A DNA stretch of 64,000 nucleotides from Zygnema cylindricum (taxonomy: Eukaryota; Streptophyta; Zygnematophyceae; Zygnematales; Zygnemataceae): contig JBBHKE010000886.1 in assembly GCA_037447655.1 (NCBI GenBank), positions 129,501 to 193,500 of the forward strand, read 5' to 3'. This document shows positions 12,770-25,132 of the stretch, piece after piece. The first letter of the stretch is position 1. The number at the start of each line of letters is the position of its first letter. The position numbers were made by a program, and so were the translations under genes. The notes under the pieces were generated by a model. The model had not been told where the DNA came from, did no database searches, and saw only the letters and a program-made list of their open reading frames with translations.

Positions 12770-13720
12770 CAGTTTATAAGATACCCAGAGTCCTAGATGT
12801 CCCGTGCGCATAATACGCACGAAACGAACGCGCGAATACTACGCACGATACGCATTTAACAATGATGAAAATGTAATAAAATGCGTACCAGACTACGTAC
12901 CCGTACTTTTTCGTACATTTGCGTACTGTCTTTGTACATTTCAGTACTTTTGGGGTTATTAAGGGGGGTTTGAGAAATTTTAGGGTACATTCTCGTGCAT
13001 TCTCATATATATCTGTTAAACAGCCAACTTTTATTCGTACATTTACGTACAGTGTCCGTATTTTTTCGTTTTTTGACAGTTAATATTTTGAGTTTTATAG
13101 GGTACATTTTCGTACGTTTCCGTATATTTCAGCTATACGAACTGACGTCTTTTTGTACATCTACGTACAGCGTCCGTATATTTCAGTACTTTTAGGGTTA
13201 TTGAATGGGGGATTTTAGGGTGCTTAGGGTACTTCCCGTGCATTTTGTACATTCCGGTAAATTACAGTACAACTGCCTTACATTATCTGTACTCTTAGGG
13301 TTTTTGATGGTGCACATTTCGTACAATGCCGTACATTTTCGTATGTTTTTCGTACGTTCTAGGATTTTTTAAGGATTCTTTAGGGTTAAAGGGATGGTTT
13401 CCGTACGTTTTCGTATATCGTACAGCGAAAACTAACGAACGGTATGAAAGTAACGAATACTACGTAAAAATCGTAGCATATTGTTATATTGTACGCGTGT
13501 AGTAAGGATATCACCGTAAACACACCGCACTCTGTTTCGTCACAAAGATGACATCGTGACGTTTATCAGCGTACAAAAATTAAAAATTGTACAATTAAAT
13601 GTTTCGTACGCTTTTTTGTACGTTTACTGCGATTAACTGAAAATTGACGCTAGTAACTTAGTTGTACGTACACTGTAGCTTGTAGGATAGTATGAACGTA
13701 CCGCAGTACGGTGCCTGTTG
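12770..13720. repeat. CGTAC/GTACG-dense low-complexity region upstream of the SPOC gene
   Basis: Nearly every 20-30 bases holds CGTAC, GTACG or GTACA, embedded in recurring phrases such as TTTCGTACATTT, CATTTACGTACAGTGTCCG and AGTACTTTTAGGG. There is no long ORF. It could be a decayed minisatellite or the interior of a CGTAC-rich element. It ends about 150 bp before the first coding exon, so it may overlap the promoter or a 5'UTR intron. Confidence 0.7.
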
Positions 13721-13875
13721 TACTTTTTAGCTTGCACACTTCACACTACAATACATTTAAAAGTATCGTGGTAGAGTAAGCATAGGAGGAAAAAAAGTTA
13801 AGGATGAGCAGGTTGGCGTTAAGAAGGCTACAGTAATGTAGTGGCCTGTTACAAGTTGAGGTTTATCTCTTGCAG

Positions 13876-16800
13876 ATGGGCGACTGGGCACAAGATTTGC
13901 CACAGATGGCCCACTTTAATTTTGGTGGCTTACCTTCTCTTTCAGCCCTTCCTGTGCGAATGCATGGTGCAGGAGAGCCGCCATTGAAGAAACGCCGTCG
14001 ACACAGTGGCGGTCCTGAGGGCGTTTTGAATGACCATTTGGATCGAATGTCTTCCTTAAAATGTGGAGCAGGAGGAGGAGGAGGAGGAGGAGGAGGAGGA
14101 GACACTGCGGGAGGAATGCCTCTTCGACAGAGACGCAGTCCTGAAAACATGACACATGTCGGTTGGCAGGAAGGTGGAAGAAAAGATATAAGACATGCGG
14201 AGCTCCGTACACTTTACCGCGAATATTTGCATTTTAAACAAGTTCTGGAACGGTCTCAGAAATCAACTCAAACGGATGCAACAGTTGGTGATGACGTTAA
14301 AGACGCATTCTTTTCTCTCATCAACTCTAGTAGAGGTTTGTGAACCATGGTTGATGGCTGACACTTGTTATGGTATTCCTGTTCACTACACTAAAGCACA
14401 TCGCTATTTTAGGGTAATTACACGCGAGAGAAAGGAGGGAGAGGGAGAAGATCTGTGCGCTTTTGTGAAAAATGTACACTTTTCTGTACGATTATGGTGA
14501 TTATTGGCCAACATCGTCTTATTTATAGTTACTCTATTTCAATTAGTGAATTGAAATTAGCGCTTACACTTCTTTAGAAACAACCTTACTATTATGGTTT
14601 ACTGCGTGTGTCATTATGGACCCCTTAACTAAACAGTTTTATTAACAATAGTTCATGATTTTGGGTCAAAAAAGTACTTGCTTGAATTAGAGTGATGAAC
14701 TCTAATAGCAATGTGCACTGTAGTCCCTGACTCTCCGCCGCTGCCTCTCCCTCTCCCTCTATTTCCCTCTTCCTCTCCCTCTCCCTCTATTTCCCTCTTC
14801 CTCTCCCTCTCTTTCTCCAAACATGGGTCAAGAAACGTTTGACCTACATGCCCTGCAATATCCGTACCATTTCCCTTTGAAAAGGATAGGGATAAACATT
14901 CGCATTTATGTCTTCCATACATTGTATCAACATTACTGTCACACCTGTAAAATTGGTCATTTTTGCTTTGTTTTTTTCGGGTTTGGACCTCAACATGGCT
15001 CAAGTGTTAAGAACCTTGAAAACTGTAGAAACCTTAGAAAACCCTAGGGAACCCTAGATCAACCTTGAAAAAATCTCTAGAACTAGGGAACCCTAGATCA
15101 ACCTTGAAAAAATCTCTAGAAACCCAAAAGCCTTAAGAAGGCCCTAGAAAAACCCAGAAAACCCGAGAAAAGCCCCAGGAAATCCCCTTCTTTTTATTGT
15201 TGTTAGTGTTGAGTTCCATTGCAGGAGGTTTGAGTGTCCGACGCCTCAACGCTAAACGTAGAAAATGTTGAAAAACTGTAAAAAATCTGGAATACCATTA
15301 AATTTATAATAAACACCCGCAAAGAACCATAAAATTTCTCAGAAATTTTTAAAAACTTGAAAAACCTACCTCAAAAAACTATGATAAAGCTATACAACCT
15401 AAAAAAACCTTAAAAAACTTTCCAAAAGATGATAAAACCCTATGAAAATCCCTATTCCTCATTGTTGTTGGTATCGTGTTTCTTTGACAGGAGGTTTGAC
15501 TGTCCAGCGTCTCGCTGCGGAATTGATTCCTCGTTATGTCGGACGTTGTCCCTCGGGTCTCCAGGCTGGGTCAAGAGTCGTTCTTAACCTCTGTGACTGG
15601 GCAGCGTCACAGATGTCACACCGTCCGGGCAGCGAAGAAAGTAATTTACTGCTCCAAACTGCGAAAGCGGCGTTTGGAGGTTTGCCGGAGTTACTGTCTA
15701 CAGCAGTTTCGGTTAACCTACACCGAGCCATTATCCCCCCGATGGTTTGTACAGTCGTTGTAGACGATATCATTTTCTGCTTATTGCATCACTTCGACGG
15801 GTGTAGACTGGCTGTGGCTCCTAGAGAACCCAATTGTACTTCAAAAGAATCGTTTCCGAGAGTAGACGAAGCGGAAGTGGAAAATACAGCTCGTTTGTCA
15901 AGCTCTGTGGGGAACCCAGCCGAGCAGCCTGTTAGCCTGTCCTCAGATACTGGTTTGACTCGGAAAGGTATTGAAGTAGTATCGAAGAAAGGTACGGAAG
16001 TACCGTTGTTAACAATCAATTCGAGTCAATTGCTGGTTGAAGGAACAGTTATACAGAAGTTGGTGGCTGTTGCCTTAATTAGAGCTTTGCGAGCTCAACC
16101 GGAAGCGGTATTTGGTGCTTGTTTTGGTGCACTCCGTAGTAAAGATGCTCACAGACGAAAAGAAGCTGTTTATTTTCTTCTGGAGGTCACTCGAAGCAAT
16201 TTGCAAAGCGTGAATTTAAACTCAAAAGAGGGCACTCCGTCAGAGTATGGAGGCGAAGTAAACACATCTGCTTTGAATTATATAACACATACAACAAATG
16301 CGGCAAGTACGGCAAATGCAATGGATATGACAAATGCAACAAATACCACGAATACGACAAATGCAACAAATGGTGAACAGGATGGAGGTACTGGGAGTGA
16401 TGCAAACCAGGAGTTGCGAAAAAGTCCTCCCTGTCAATCGAACTACAGTATTGCCCAGCATGTATGTACCCATTTGTTGCTAAAGTTTTTTTTTTTTCCG
16501 CAATTGAAAATAGCGCTCAAAGAACCCCTCAAAAAACAGTATTTCCCAGCAGGTACTTGTTCTTTCTTATTTCACACTTTAGGAAATCTCTCAGAAAACA
16601 TAAAGCAGCCTTTTGAAAAGGTTAACGACAGCCTCTTAGAATATTTTATAAATGATCCGAGTGTTTTTTAGACTTTAATTGAATTCACCCTCAAATTCTG
16701 GGCCTCATGAAATTCGTAGTGTTTTATGGAAATCATACACTAAATAAGCTACTGCATAAAAACAACAAAAGCGACTTCCATTTGTACTTTCAATAGAAAA

Positions 16801-19800
16801 AGCAAAATGCTAGTTTTCTTAGAATGTTTATTTCTGTACTGGATGAGGATTGGACCAGGCACTAGAGGGTAAACCGACTGCTCAACATTCGTTGGTCACA
16901 TCACTCCAACAATTGCGACGTACTGCCATGTCAGAAGTCTTAGCCCCCATATGGCCTCCTTTGCAAGCTTTGGTGGCCTTCTTTTTTGGACCAGATACAT
17001 TGTCCCCTCTCACAAGCCATGATGGTGACGGACGGTCGTGGGTTCGTGAAAGGGAGGCGATTACAACAGGAACAATAATCGGAGAGGATTCTCCGCCCTT
17101 GTGGGCATCATCGAGGGGCCGGGTTTCTTGGCCTGTGGATGGTGGTGTTGAATTAAACGATATGGGAGATACTGTGAGACGGAGACCAAGTTGGACGAGT
17201 CAGAGGATTGGGGCCTGGGCTGACCCGGGTGATGATCAACCAATTTTACCAACCTCTCATATGGTTCATAGTACGGGCCTTACTCCGGGTGTACTTTTTC
17301 AACAAACAGCTCAACAACTTCTCCGTGGAGCGGAGCACGACGCTCCGGAGGATGAAGTTTGTATGGCGAGTCGCCACTTGTGGATAGGTCCTATTGATTT
17401 GGAGGTCGGGGAAACCGCTTTACGGGCACAGTTTGATAAGTTTGGGCCGATTGAGGGCATTGTTATGTTGAGGGGCCGGGAAAGTGCCGTCGTGGATTAC
17501 TGCACAGTACGGGACGCCGTGAGAGCACGAGAGACTCTTCAGGGAAGTTTGCATTGGGGCCGTCCTCTTCAACTTCACTTTGCAGATAATGGCACTTCTA
17601 CCATAGGACTCCATGTTTGGGTTGGTGGTGTTTCCAGCCAAAGTGCAAAGGAGGAGCTTTTGAGGTCTATGGCTTCTGCACAAGTGCCTGCGCCGTGTTC
17701 TGTGTCAGTTTTAGTTAGTGCAAGCGCAGTTTTGCTGGAGTTTACGACTGGCGAGGATGCAAGACGTGCTTTTCTTCATCTCCGAGAGCTCAAACGAAAG
17801 CCGTTTGCATCCGTACCACCGGCTGCCCCACTTATTCTTCCCCTTCCTCTTCCTTTATCAGGGTTGCCTTTGATAGCAAAACACGGGGATCGTAATATGG
17901 GAGTGGGAGCGCGGCACTTATGGGTGGGGCGCATTGATCCTTTGGTGAGGGAGGAGGATATTTTGGCAGCTTTTGCTCAGCATGGAGAGTTAACAGGTTG
18001 GAAGTTTCTAAGGCATAGTGGATGTTGTTTCATCGATTTCCGAACAGCAGATGGAGCTGCTGTTGCTAAGGCTCGTTTAAACGGTGTTCGATTCGGTTCA
18101 ATGGCCATCCACGTGGAGTATAAAAACGTTCCGAGTCACCTTCCAGCACGTACAGCCACCACCTCCCCTCCTCACCCTCCCAGCTTATTGCACACTCCTC
18201 CACTCGCTCCTCTTGGTAACAGGTTGCTGGGTACTTCTTCTCCTTTGGCTGCCAGTTTGAGTAGTTTGACTGCAAAATCTGCGTTAAATTCTCCCGGACT
18301 TGGTCGAGGCCGTGGACGAAGCTTGACAACTCGGGAGCACGGAGAACGAGAACGAGTACCCACCAACACACTATGGATGGGATTGCCAGACCATTCAGGG
18401 CCGGGGTCACCTGGATCCCTTAGTGAAATTGAACTGCGATCCATTTTCAATTCTGGTGCAGCAGGTCTTGGTTCGGTTACGAGAGTAAGGAGTGCGAGAA
18501 CCGCAAGAGGTCCTTGTCGTTTTATTGAGTTTGACCGTGTGGAGGCAGCTGCTGCAGCTTTACGGAACGTTATTTTAGCCGGCCATTTTGATCCGAATGT
18601 CCAAATTGAGTTCAGGTTGGTGCTTCACCTTTGGGCCGTTTATATGTTATTTTTCGTACCTTATTTGTTTAACTTTGCCTCCCCACTTTTTCACGAGGCT
18701 AATGGGTATGTACTGAAGAATAGTCCAATTGCCTTCACATTGCAGTCTAACGGCTTATACAGTAATTGGCGACTGATTTTTCACATGGCTTGCTTTTAGA
18801 CTTGAAAAGCTTGACTCAACTTGGCCTATTTAGTTCTATGCGTGAAAGTCTACAAGTTTTTTGAATTTTCTTTGTCTGTGACCCCAAAAAAATTTACGCA
18901 AGGAAACTTTCATGTATCGGTGTATAGATTGATTGATGATACTGAATGCTTTGCATTTTCCAGCACTCGTAGCTGATGATTATAATATCACCAAATTTTA
19001 TTAATTCATAAATTTTCTGTCACACTCTTACTATATCCGACTCAAAACAGCATGTGCTTTGTGATATAACCCTGAAAAGCTCTAAAAAAACTCCAGGAAA
19101 CTCTAAATAGACCTAAGAAAATCCAATCTTTGTTTTGTTGGGTCACAGCAACTCAGCTTTGTCTCTCCAACAAAGTGAACAACATGCAAATTCAGGACAG
19201 ATCACTCTCGAGGATATACGGAGAAGGGCCTGGGACTACCAGCGAGAACGAGATCGTCGAGCTGGAGGAGTTACTGGGCTTAATAATCTACGATCGACTC
19301 GAGATTGGGAATGGGAGGGCGATCGGAATGAAGACGGGACGGGTGCTCATGGCTTTGGAGGAACTGTCGGTAGTGAAACCGACGGACACTCGTTAGGACA
19401 GACGGGCAATTCTCATTGGAACATGGGACCGGATTCATGTTTGGAATCGGACCAGAGACTACGGAGGGGAGAAGAGTTGGGAGGCAGTGGTAGAGATTTC
19501 GAAGTTCGAGGGAACAGTGATATCCGAGAGGAGCTCAGTTCTGCACGTGTGGAAGGAGGAAGCATGACAATGACTGGGTTAGTGGACCCTTCTCCTTCGT
19601 CAGGTGTACTTTCAGGGCTTGGTTCTCTCGCTAGTCCTGTGTTACATCGTCGTCCCCCTCCTGATAGGGGACTTCTCCTTAATCTCCCTTCCAATCGTCC
19701 TCCTTTACCTCCTCCACAAGCCTCCCTTGCTCCTCTCCCTTTGCCGAAATCTTCTCGACCATTGCCTGAGCGGTCAACTGGCCTCTCTGTATGGCCTTCT

Positions 19801-22800
19801 CTTTCCCCTGTGGGTCCCACAACCAACAATTCTTCTCAACAAACTTATTCTCCCATAGGAAGACCTATTCTCGATGGAGTTCTGTCAAGCTCAAGCCATA
19901 ATATACCGACTTCTATAGCACCGGGAGCATCCGTATCCTCCAGTCTTTTGGAACGGACTAGAGGTTTCCGTGTGGTCCGTCCACCGTTAAATCCGTTGAT
20001 GATGAAGCCAGTTCCTGAGCCTGAGCTCGTTGTGAGTCAGCCTGCAATGGATATAGACACTCCTCCTCTCCCTCCTCTTCCCCCTAGTTCCCCTCCGCCT
20101 CCCCCTCCCACGGAACCTCCTCCGCCTCCGCCTCCTCAGTCCCCTCCTCCTCCCTCTCCTCCTACCCAGCAGCCCCCGCCTCCTCCTCCTCCTCCTTTGT
20201 CTCCTCCTCCCCCTTGCCCACCTTACTCCCCCTCGGCCGAGGCTCAAACGCAGGCTTTGGAGCCACAACCTCCTCTCCCAGCCCCTGTCTCTGAACCCCA
20301 GTGTCATATGAATCTTGGTGTTGGGGTCCCAGCTGAACCCCGATTTTGGCTATGTAAGAGTGGTCACCAATACTGTGGTGTGGAGGTGGTTTATCAAGAC
20401 ACAACCTTATGTCGCTATGACACAGCTATTCATGAACCTGCAGGGTAATGGACATAACATTTGCTGCTCATATGGCATTCATTCATATTTCGATTCTTCC
20501 ATTTTTACCGATATGTTTTTATTTTTGTAAGGTTTTTGGTAATGGCCATAACATTTGGTGCTCGTATGGCATTTGTTCATACTCTGGTCCTTCCATTTTT
20601 ACCGATGCATTTTTTCTTGTAAAGGTTTTGGTAAAATCGCTATAACATTTGCTGCTCATATGGCATTCGTTCAATCGCTCCATCTTTGAAGCTGTCCTAG
20701 AGTATGGTAAGAGTGTCAGTAGAACCTGACCAGGTTGCAGGTCCACCCAATGATCGATGTAATAAGCATAGTTCAAATGTGTAAAAACAACTGGAAACTC
20801 TATATGTGGTTATCCCATACTCTACGCATATTATACCGGTTAATACGCGTATAATATGGGGTGACCATATTTAGGGTTTCCAACTGTTTTCGCATATTTG
20901 CACTATAGTAATAAGAAGAGGCTTCACCAGTGTAGTCTGTCATCCAAAAAAACTATGTTATATTAATTGCTGAAAGTTTGTTTTTGAAAGAGATTTTGCC
21001 TACATATTGTGCTCTCCATAGCACCATTCTGTTGATATGAAGGTGATGTGCACTGAGGTAGTTCTGGTGTGAATCATACTTTCCGTGAGGTGCATAACTA
21101 CTGTTAAACGGCTCTGTGTATTGCTGTTAGCCTTAATGTGTCTTTCTGCCTTTAAACTCGTTTTTTTCCGTGCACATTTGTCGGATTGGTAATTTGAAGG
21201 TTGCGTCGGAAAGGTAAGATTTTTATCTTCCCAGTGGCAGTCTCCAAATAAAAACTGAACACGTGCACGGAGAAAAATTGATTCAAGTGACGAAAGAAAT
21301 GTCAACGGTAACAAAGGTATACATCGTATAGCTCTCTTGTTAATTTTATTCAGGGGCCAACGTAATGTATTCCTGGACGGTTGGCACTGCCGTTCTGCAA
21401 ACATGTACGAGGTTTCAGTAATAGGGTAATTGCACATACTCGACTACTGTCGTTACTGGCCAGGAATTGCAGTAACTGTACAGAAATATGTATGAATCGT
21501 ACATTTTGTTGTACGATTACTGCAATTACTGGCCAGTAATGACTCTTAATCCCATGTGTGATTACCCTAAAAATGAAGTACGCCTGTTGGTTATGGCTGG
21601 GAATGAGGAACTTCCCTGGCTGGAGATTTTACGCAATAGGCTTGTTTATAAGGGACTTTGTCCTTAGCTTGCTGAGTTTGACCCAGGACACTTTTTTGGG
21701 ATGGTTGGATTTTTCCCACAGACCAAGCCACTCGTTGAGTGCATGTGTTGAAGGATCTGGAAAGGTGGAGGGTGTCTCCAGAGCTTGAAGTGGAATGTGC
21801 ATTATGTGCTGGTTTCGTGTTTTTCTCTTTTTTGTCTTTTCTGTCCCTTCCAGATATATTGGTTTGATGAAGCACCTGTTCCGTACAATGCAGATGGCCT
21901 GAAAAGCTGCAAGTAACTAAACGTGCTGATTATCGGGCGGTACAGAGCACATTCCGAAGCACTCCTTCAAACCAGGTACGGAAGTACATTCTGAAGCACT
22001 CGGTATGGAAGAAAATTGCAGCGATTATAACTGTTCTTTCGACAACAGTCTTCATCAGAACTATCCTTAGTGTTGAAGTATCCCCTTGATATTTTTGCTG
22101 AACTTGGAAATTTCCGCATGTATCTCTTCCTGAATGACAATCTTCATTAGAATTATTCATGACCTTGAAGGCTTGAGAACCGACTGTACTTCATAGTTGG
22201 TGCGGTACACAACCGTCGCTATTAGAGTCAGTGAGTTGTTCGCATTAACACCTCACTAGAATTAACTACATTAAATCATGTTTTGCCACGTGGCTTATTA
22301 TGGGCCTCATAACTGAATAGGGTAACTGTATATATCAATGTTAATTTATGATTTTGACACGCACTCGAATTATAGAGTGATTAACTTGATAGCGATGAGC
22401 AGTGTAGGGATTATAACCGTTCCTGAATGACTGTCTTCATTAGAAATATCCTTGACCTCGAAGTATCCCTTGATATTTTGCGGATCGCGGAAAGTTTCAT
22501 GGGCAATAGTTACAGGGGAAAAGGTGATGGTGTGAGGCTGGGGCGTCATTTTGCAACACACAATGTATTGTGGCTCATACTAATTGTGGTTTTTGATTGA
22601 TTAGTTTTTTATTTTAGACCACTGTCAAATCTAGACTTTATCTTAAAAGGCAGGTGTATGCTTATAATTGGTGATCTTTCACTGATTTTCATTGAGGATG
22701 AGTCACTGATTCATTGATTTACTAAATTACTAATTTACTTTACCGATTTTCATGTGATAATTCATATGTGATGTTTTCAGTATTTTTCACTGACACTTGT

Positions 22801-23718
22801 CTTTGTGAGCTTGCTTCATAAGGAAACCACACCACCCATCACTGTTTAAGTTGGTGAATTATTATCCTTGAAAATCCATCAAAAATTGTCTACACTGAAA
22901 TATGTTTTGCCACGTCGCTCATTATTGGCCTCTTATCTAATTAGTGTTATAAACTCTCAACTTACAATTTTGGGTCAAAAAACCACTCATTTGAAATAGA
23001 GTGATGAACTCTAATAGAGATGGCCAGTCTAGTGGATATACATGTCAAAAGGTCGACGGTTTTGTCTTACAATGCTTGATTTTTGTCTTTTTTTGTCTTT
23101 TTTGTACAGAGGGAGGTTTGTCGCATATATGCCACTTTGGGAGACACCAACCTTGCAGGGGTGCGTATAGGGGTTCAACTTTTTTGGTTCTTTTTGTTTT
23201 TCTTGTCTTTACTTAATTTTTTGGGCCCAAAACCCCAAAAAAAACCTTAAAATACTCTATCAGTGGTTCATAACTTTCTTTTCGTTCTTCATTCTTATAT
23301 TTACTTATTTCGCGGTCCAAAATAACCCTGAATATAACTTAGAAAACCCTAAAATCCCTGGAAAACCCTAAAATCCCTGGAAAACCCTAAAATCCCTGGA
23401 AAACCCTGAAAAAACCTTATAAACCTGGAAAACCCTCAGAAACCCTGGAAAATCCTAACGGGGGGCCTGACTCTACTCCGGTTTGAATGTGTTGATGGAT
23501 GGTTGACTTTGCAGTTTGACCAGTTTGTGGCGTATTTGAAAGAACGAGACCGTGCCGGAGTGATAAAAATACCGTCCGGTGGGACTTTATGGCCTCGCAT
23601 GCTATATGTGATGCCATGGAATCAAGACGCCTGCGATATGCTCGGTATTTCCTTTCAACCAGACACATGTCTTTTGGGACTAACTTTACCGTCTCTCGCC
23701 ACTTTAGGAACAACTTGA
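13876..23718 (+). CDS. Spen-like RNA-binding protein with RRM-like domains, polyproline region and C-terminal SPOC domain
   Basis: Exons: 13876-14335, 15491-16461, 16859-18615, 19149-20444, 21894-21975, 23110-23160, 23515-23718. They total 4821 nt (1606 aa), and every junction keeps phase. The N-terminus has a basic KKRRR stretch and a Gly run from (GGA)n. Exon 2 carries an alpha-helical AELIPRYVGRCP region and an Asn/Thr repeat. Exon 3 holds RRM-like modules starting ASRHLWIGPID, LHVWVGGV, ARHLWVGRID and NTLWMGLPD. Exon 4 encodes a long polyproline tract. The SPOC domain is split over exons 4-7: LCKSGHQYCGVEV, WPEKLQVTKRADYR, REVCRIYATLGD, then AGVIKIPSGGTLWPRML and the stop at 23716. The plan resembles a plant nuclear Spen-type protein such as the Arabidopsis At1g27750 product (recalled, not searched). 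Such proteins act in RNA 3'-end processing or transcriptional control; the exact role here is unknown. ATG 13876 follows an acceptor-like TTGCAG, so a 5'UTR intron or an upstream exon is possible. Confidence 0.87.
14530..14715. mobile_element. MITE family A, copy 4
   Basis: The right end GAGTGATGAACTCTAATAGC and the interior GTGTGTCATTATGGACC match the family. The left end is decayed. It is in intron 1 of the SPOC gene. Confidence 0.6.
15000..15440. repeat. Degenerate ACCCTAGAAAA-type repeats near an intron 3' end
   Basis: Recurring AACCCTAG, CTTGAAAA and AAACCTAG-like words fill the end of SPOC-gene intron 1. They include a direct repeat of about 39 bp (CTAGGGAACCCTAGATCAAC onward) at about 15044 and 15083. 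Similar text precedes other acceptors at about 1757-1790, 19065-19125 and 23225-23460. Confidence 0.65.
15190..15250 (+). pseudogene. Duplicated intron-end/exon-start of SPOC gene exon 2 (decoy exon)
   Basis: ATTGTTGTTAGTG, an acceptor TTGCAG and GGAGGTTTGAGTGTCCGACG copy the true junction at about 15457-15512 (ATTGTTGTTGGT, TTGACAG, GGAGGTTTGACTGTCCAGCG). The copy's frame soon meets TAA, so it is not a usable exon. Confidence 0.75.
20443..20685 (+). repeat. Three tandem ~90-95-bp repeats beginning at a splice donor
   Basis: Copies start at about 20445, 20540 and 20629. Each has GGTAA(T/A).., ATAACATTTGSTGCTC, TATGGCATT and CATTTTTACCGAT. The first copy's GTAATG is the donor of SPOC-gene exon 4, so the repeats carry extra donor-like sites into the intron. 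Confidence 0.75.
20769..20905. mobile_element. Short MITE (TAGTTSAAATGTGCAAAAAC termini), copy 2
   Basis: The left arm TAGTTCAAATGTGTAAAAAC and the inverted right arm TAGTGCAAATATGCGAAAAC are both followed by A.(C/T)TGGAAA. The centre contains GGTTAATACGCGTATAATATGG. It lies in intron 4 of the SPOC gene. Confidence 0.7.
21040..21330. mobile_element. Palindromic MITE family C, diverged
   Basis: TTTTTTTCCGTGCACATTTG and the inverted GAACACGTGCACGGAGAAAA form the inner arms seen in the other members. The outer ends are decayed, so the limits are approximate. Confidence 0.6.
22213..22399. mobile_element. MITE family A, copy 5
   Basis: CCGTCGCTATTAGAGTCAGTG opens and GAGTGATTAACTTGATAGCG closes. 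The interior has TTTTGCCACGTGGCTTATTA. It is in intron 5 of the SPOC gene. Confidence 0.75.
22834..23023. mobile_element. MITE family A, copy 6
   Basis: CCCATCACTGTTTAAGTTGG opens and GAGTGATGAACTCTAATAG closes. The interior has GTTTTGCCACGTCGCTCATT. It lies about 430 bp from copy 5, in the same intron. Confidence 0.7.
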
Positions 23719-23724
23719 GAGATT

Positions 23725-23815
23725 TCAGTTTCATTTTCGGTTTCGTGTTCGGTTTTGTTTTCGGTTTTATTTTCGATTTCGTTTTCAGTTTCGGTTTCGT
23801 TTCCGGCTTTTTCCT
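23725..23815 (+). repeat. Degenerate TTTCGG/TTTCGT hexamer tract in the SPOC gene 3'UTR
   Basis: The tract begins soon after the stop codon at 23718 and consists of TTTCGGTTTCG-like hexamers. On the minus strand it reads as a Glu-Asn-Thr repeat ORF, which is incidental. Confidence 0.7.
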
Positions 23816-23861
23816 TCTTTTGTTGCCGTGTGTTGTTGGATGATTTACTATCTCGCGGTTT

Positions 23862-23867
23862 AATAAA
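23862..23867 (+). promoter_or_regulatory. Candidate polyadenylation signal AATAAA for the SPOC gene
   Basis: AATAAA lies 144 nt after the stop codon, within TGATTTACTATCTCGCGG..TTTAATAAAGG. Two diverged copies of this block occur at about 24741-24795 and 24851-24896, each also with an ATAAAG core. Confidence 0.5.
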
Positions 23868-25132
23868 GGTAAAAGAGAAAAGGACCTCCTGTCTATTATA
23901 CTTAGGCAGAGGACACCTCATAGAAGGCTTTTGAAGTCGGGATGTCTAAAGCGATCTCTCTATGATAACGTCCGTTTCTGTTTCGTGTGAATAGAAGACT
24001 TCTTTTTTGTATTATTTCTCCAAGTTAATGCTTATCTTTCAGTCGATATAAGATCATAGCAGGTAGACCTTTCTGTTGTAGATATAGTTGTTACGCAAGT
24101 TGTTAAATACACATCGGTTGGTTATAGCATTTGCACTTCATGTTTGCTTCTTACCTCCGGTTAAAATACATGCAGTGTTGATTCATGGTTCAAATAAGAC
24201 CAACTTGTGAAAGATTGTCTGATATTGAATGTTAACTTTTTTGACGACATTTACAGTCAAATATGAAACTTGTGATATAAATTGTCGATGAGAAAATACA
24301 AGGAAGAATAATACCATAAAATTGGAAAAAAATTCTGACGCTACACCTGGACTCATTTGTTAAAAAATCGCCTTCCTAATTTTATGGCTTGTGATACAAG
24401 TGGTCGGAATATGGTACAACAAAAATAAAAATAACGTGATGTGGTTTTTCGTTGAAGCTATACCAGAGCATTGTCAAAATATATCAGCTTTGTGGTTTTA
24501 TCTTGTGTAAGTCGTTTTGTCAATTTAAATATTGCTTTGTTTGTTAGATAACTTACAATGACTAATCATGATTAATGGTCCAATGACATGTATTCATTTC
24601 AATGTAAGGAAGTCTATTGCTTCTTTGGGTGCTTTTGTTTTCCTTGCCATTTTTCTGTAAGTTCGCTGCTTTTGCCTTGCTTATCCTTTTTGTTTTATTC
24701 CATTTACATGTAGTTTTTCAGTTTTAGCTTTGCTTCTTCCTTTTGTTCCCGTGGACTCAGATGGTTTACCATCAGGCTTTTTAATAAAGTCATTACATTA
24801 TGTTTTTAGGGATGTTTTACGGATTTTTTTTATTTTGTTTTCATGTTTTTTGGTGTTCCCATGGACTTTACCATCGCGCTTTTAAATAAAGTCGGCGCTT
24901 TTCAACATTTCAATGTAAGGAAGAAAGGTTTCCAATGTGGACCAAGGGACCAAAAAATTGTGGGAAGTCCCTTTATTTTTTTTTCACTTACCATAGCACA
25001 CTTATTTTGTACTAGAACTATTTTGTACTAGAAACAGTTGTGGCACAATAAATAGATGGTAAGTTAGTGAACCCAGAATTTTAACTATCGAGCTTATGGG
25101 ATTTGAGGGGTTGCCTTAAATAGTTGTTTAGC
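23868..25132. other. Spacer without recognised genes
   Basis: AT-rich sequence. The only structure seen is two diverged copies of the 3'UTR-like block (GTGGACTCAGATGGTTTACC at about 24752, and CATGGACTTTACCATCGCG at about 24859) and short TTTCAATGTAAGGAAG repeats at about 24597 and 24910. ORFs are under 65 codons. Confidence 0.6.

Noticed and set aside
13863-14241. Minus-strand ORFs rich in Pro, Leu or Ser
   Set aside because: Shadows of the (GGA)n Gly run in SPOC-gene exon 1.
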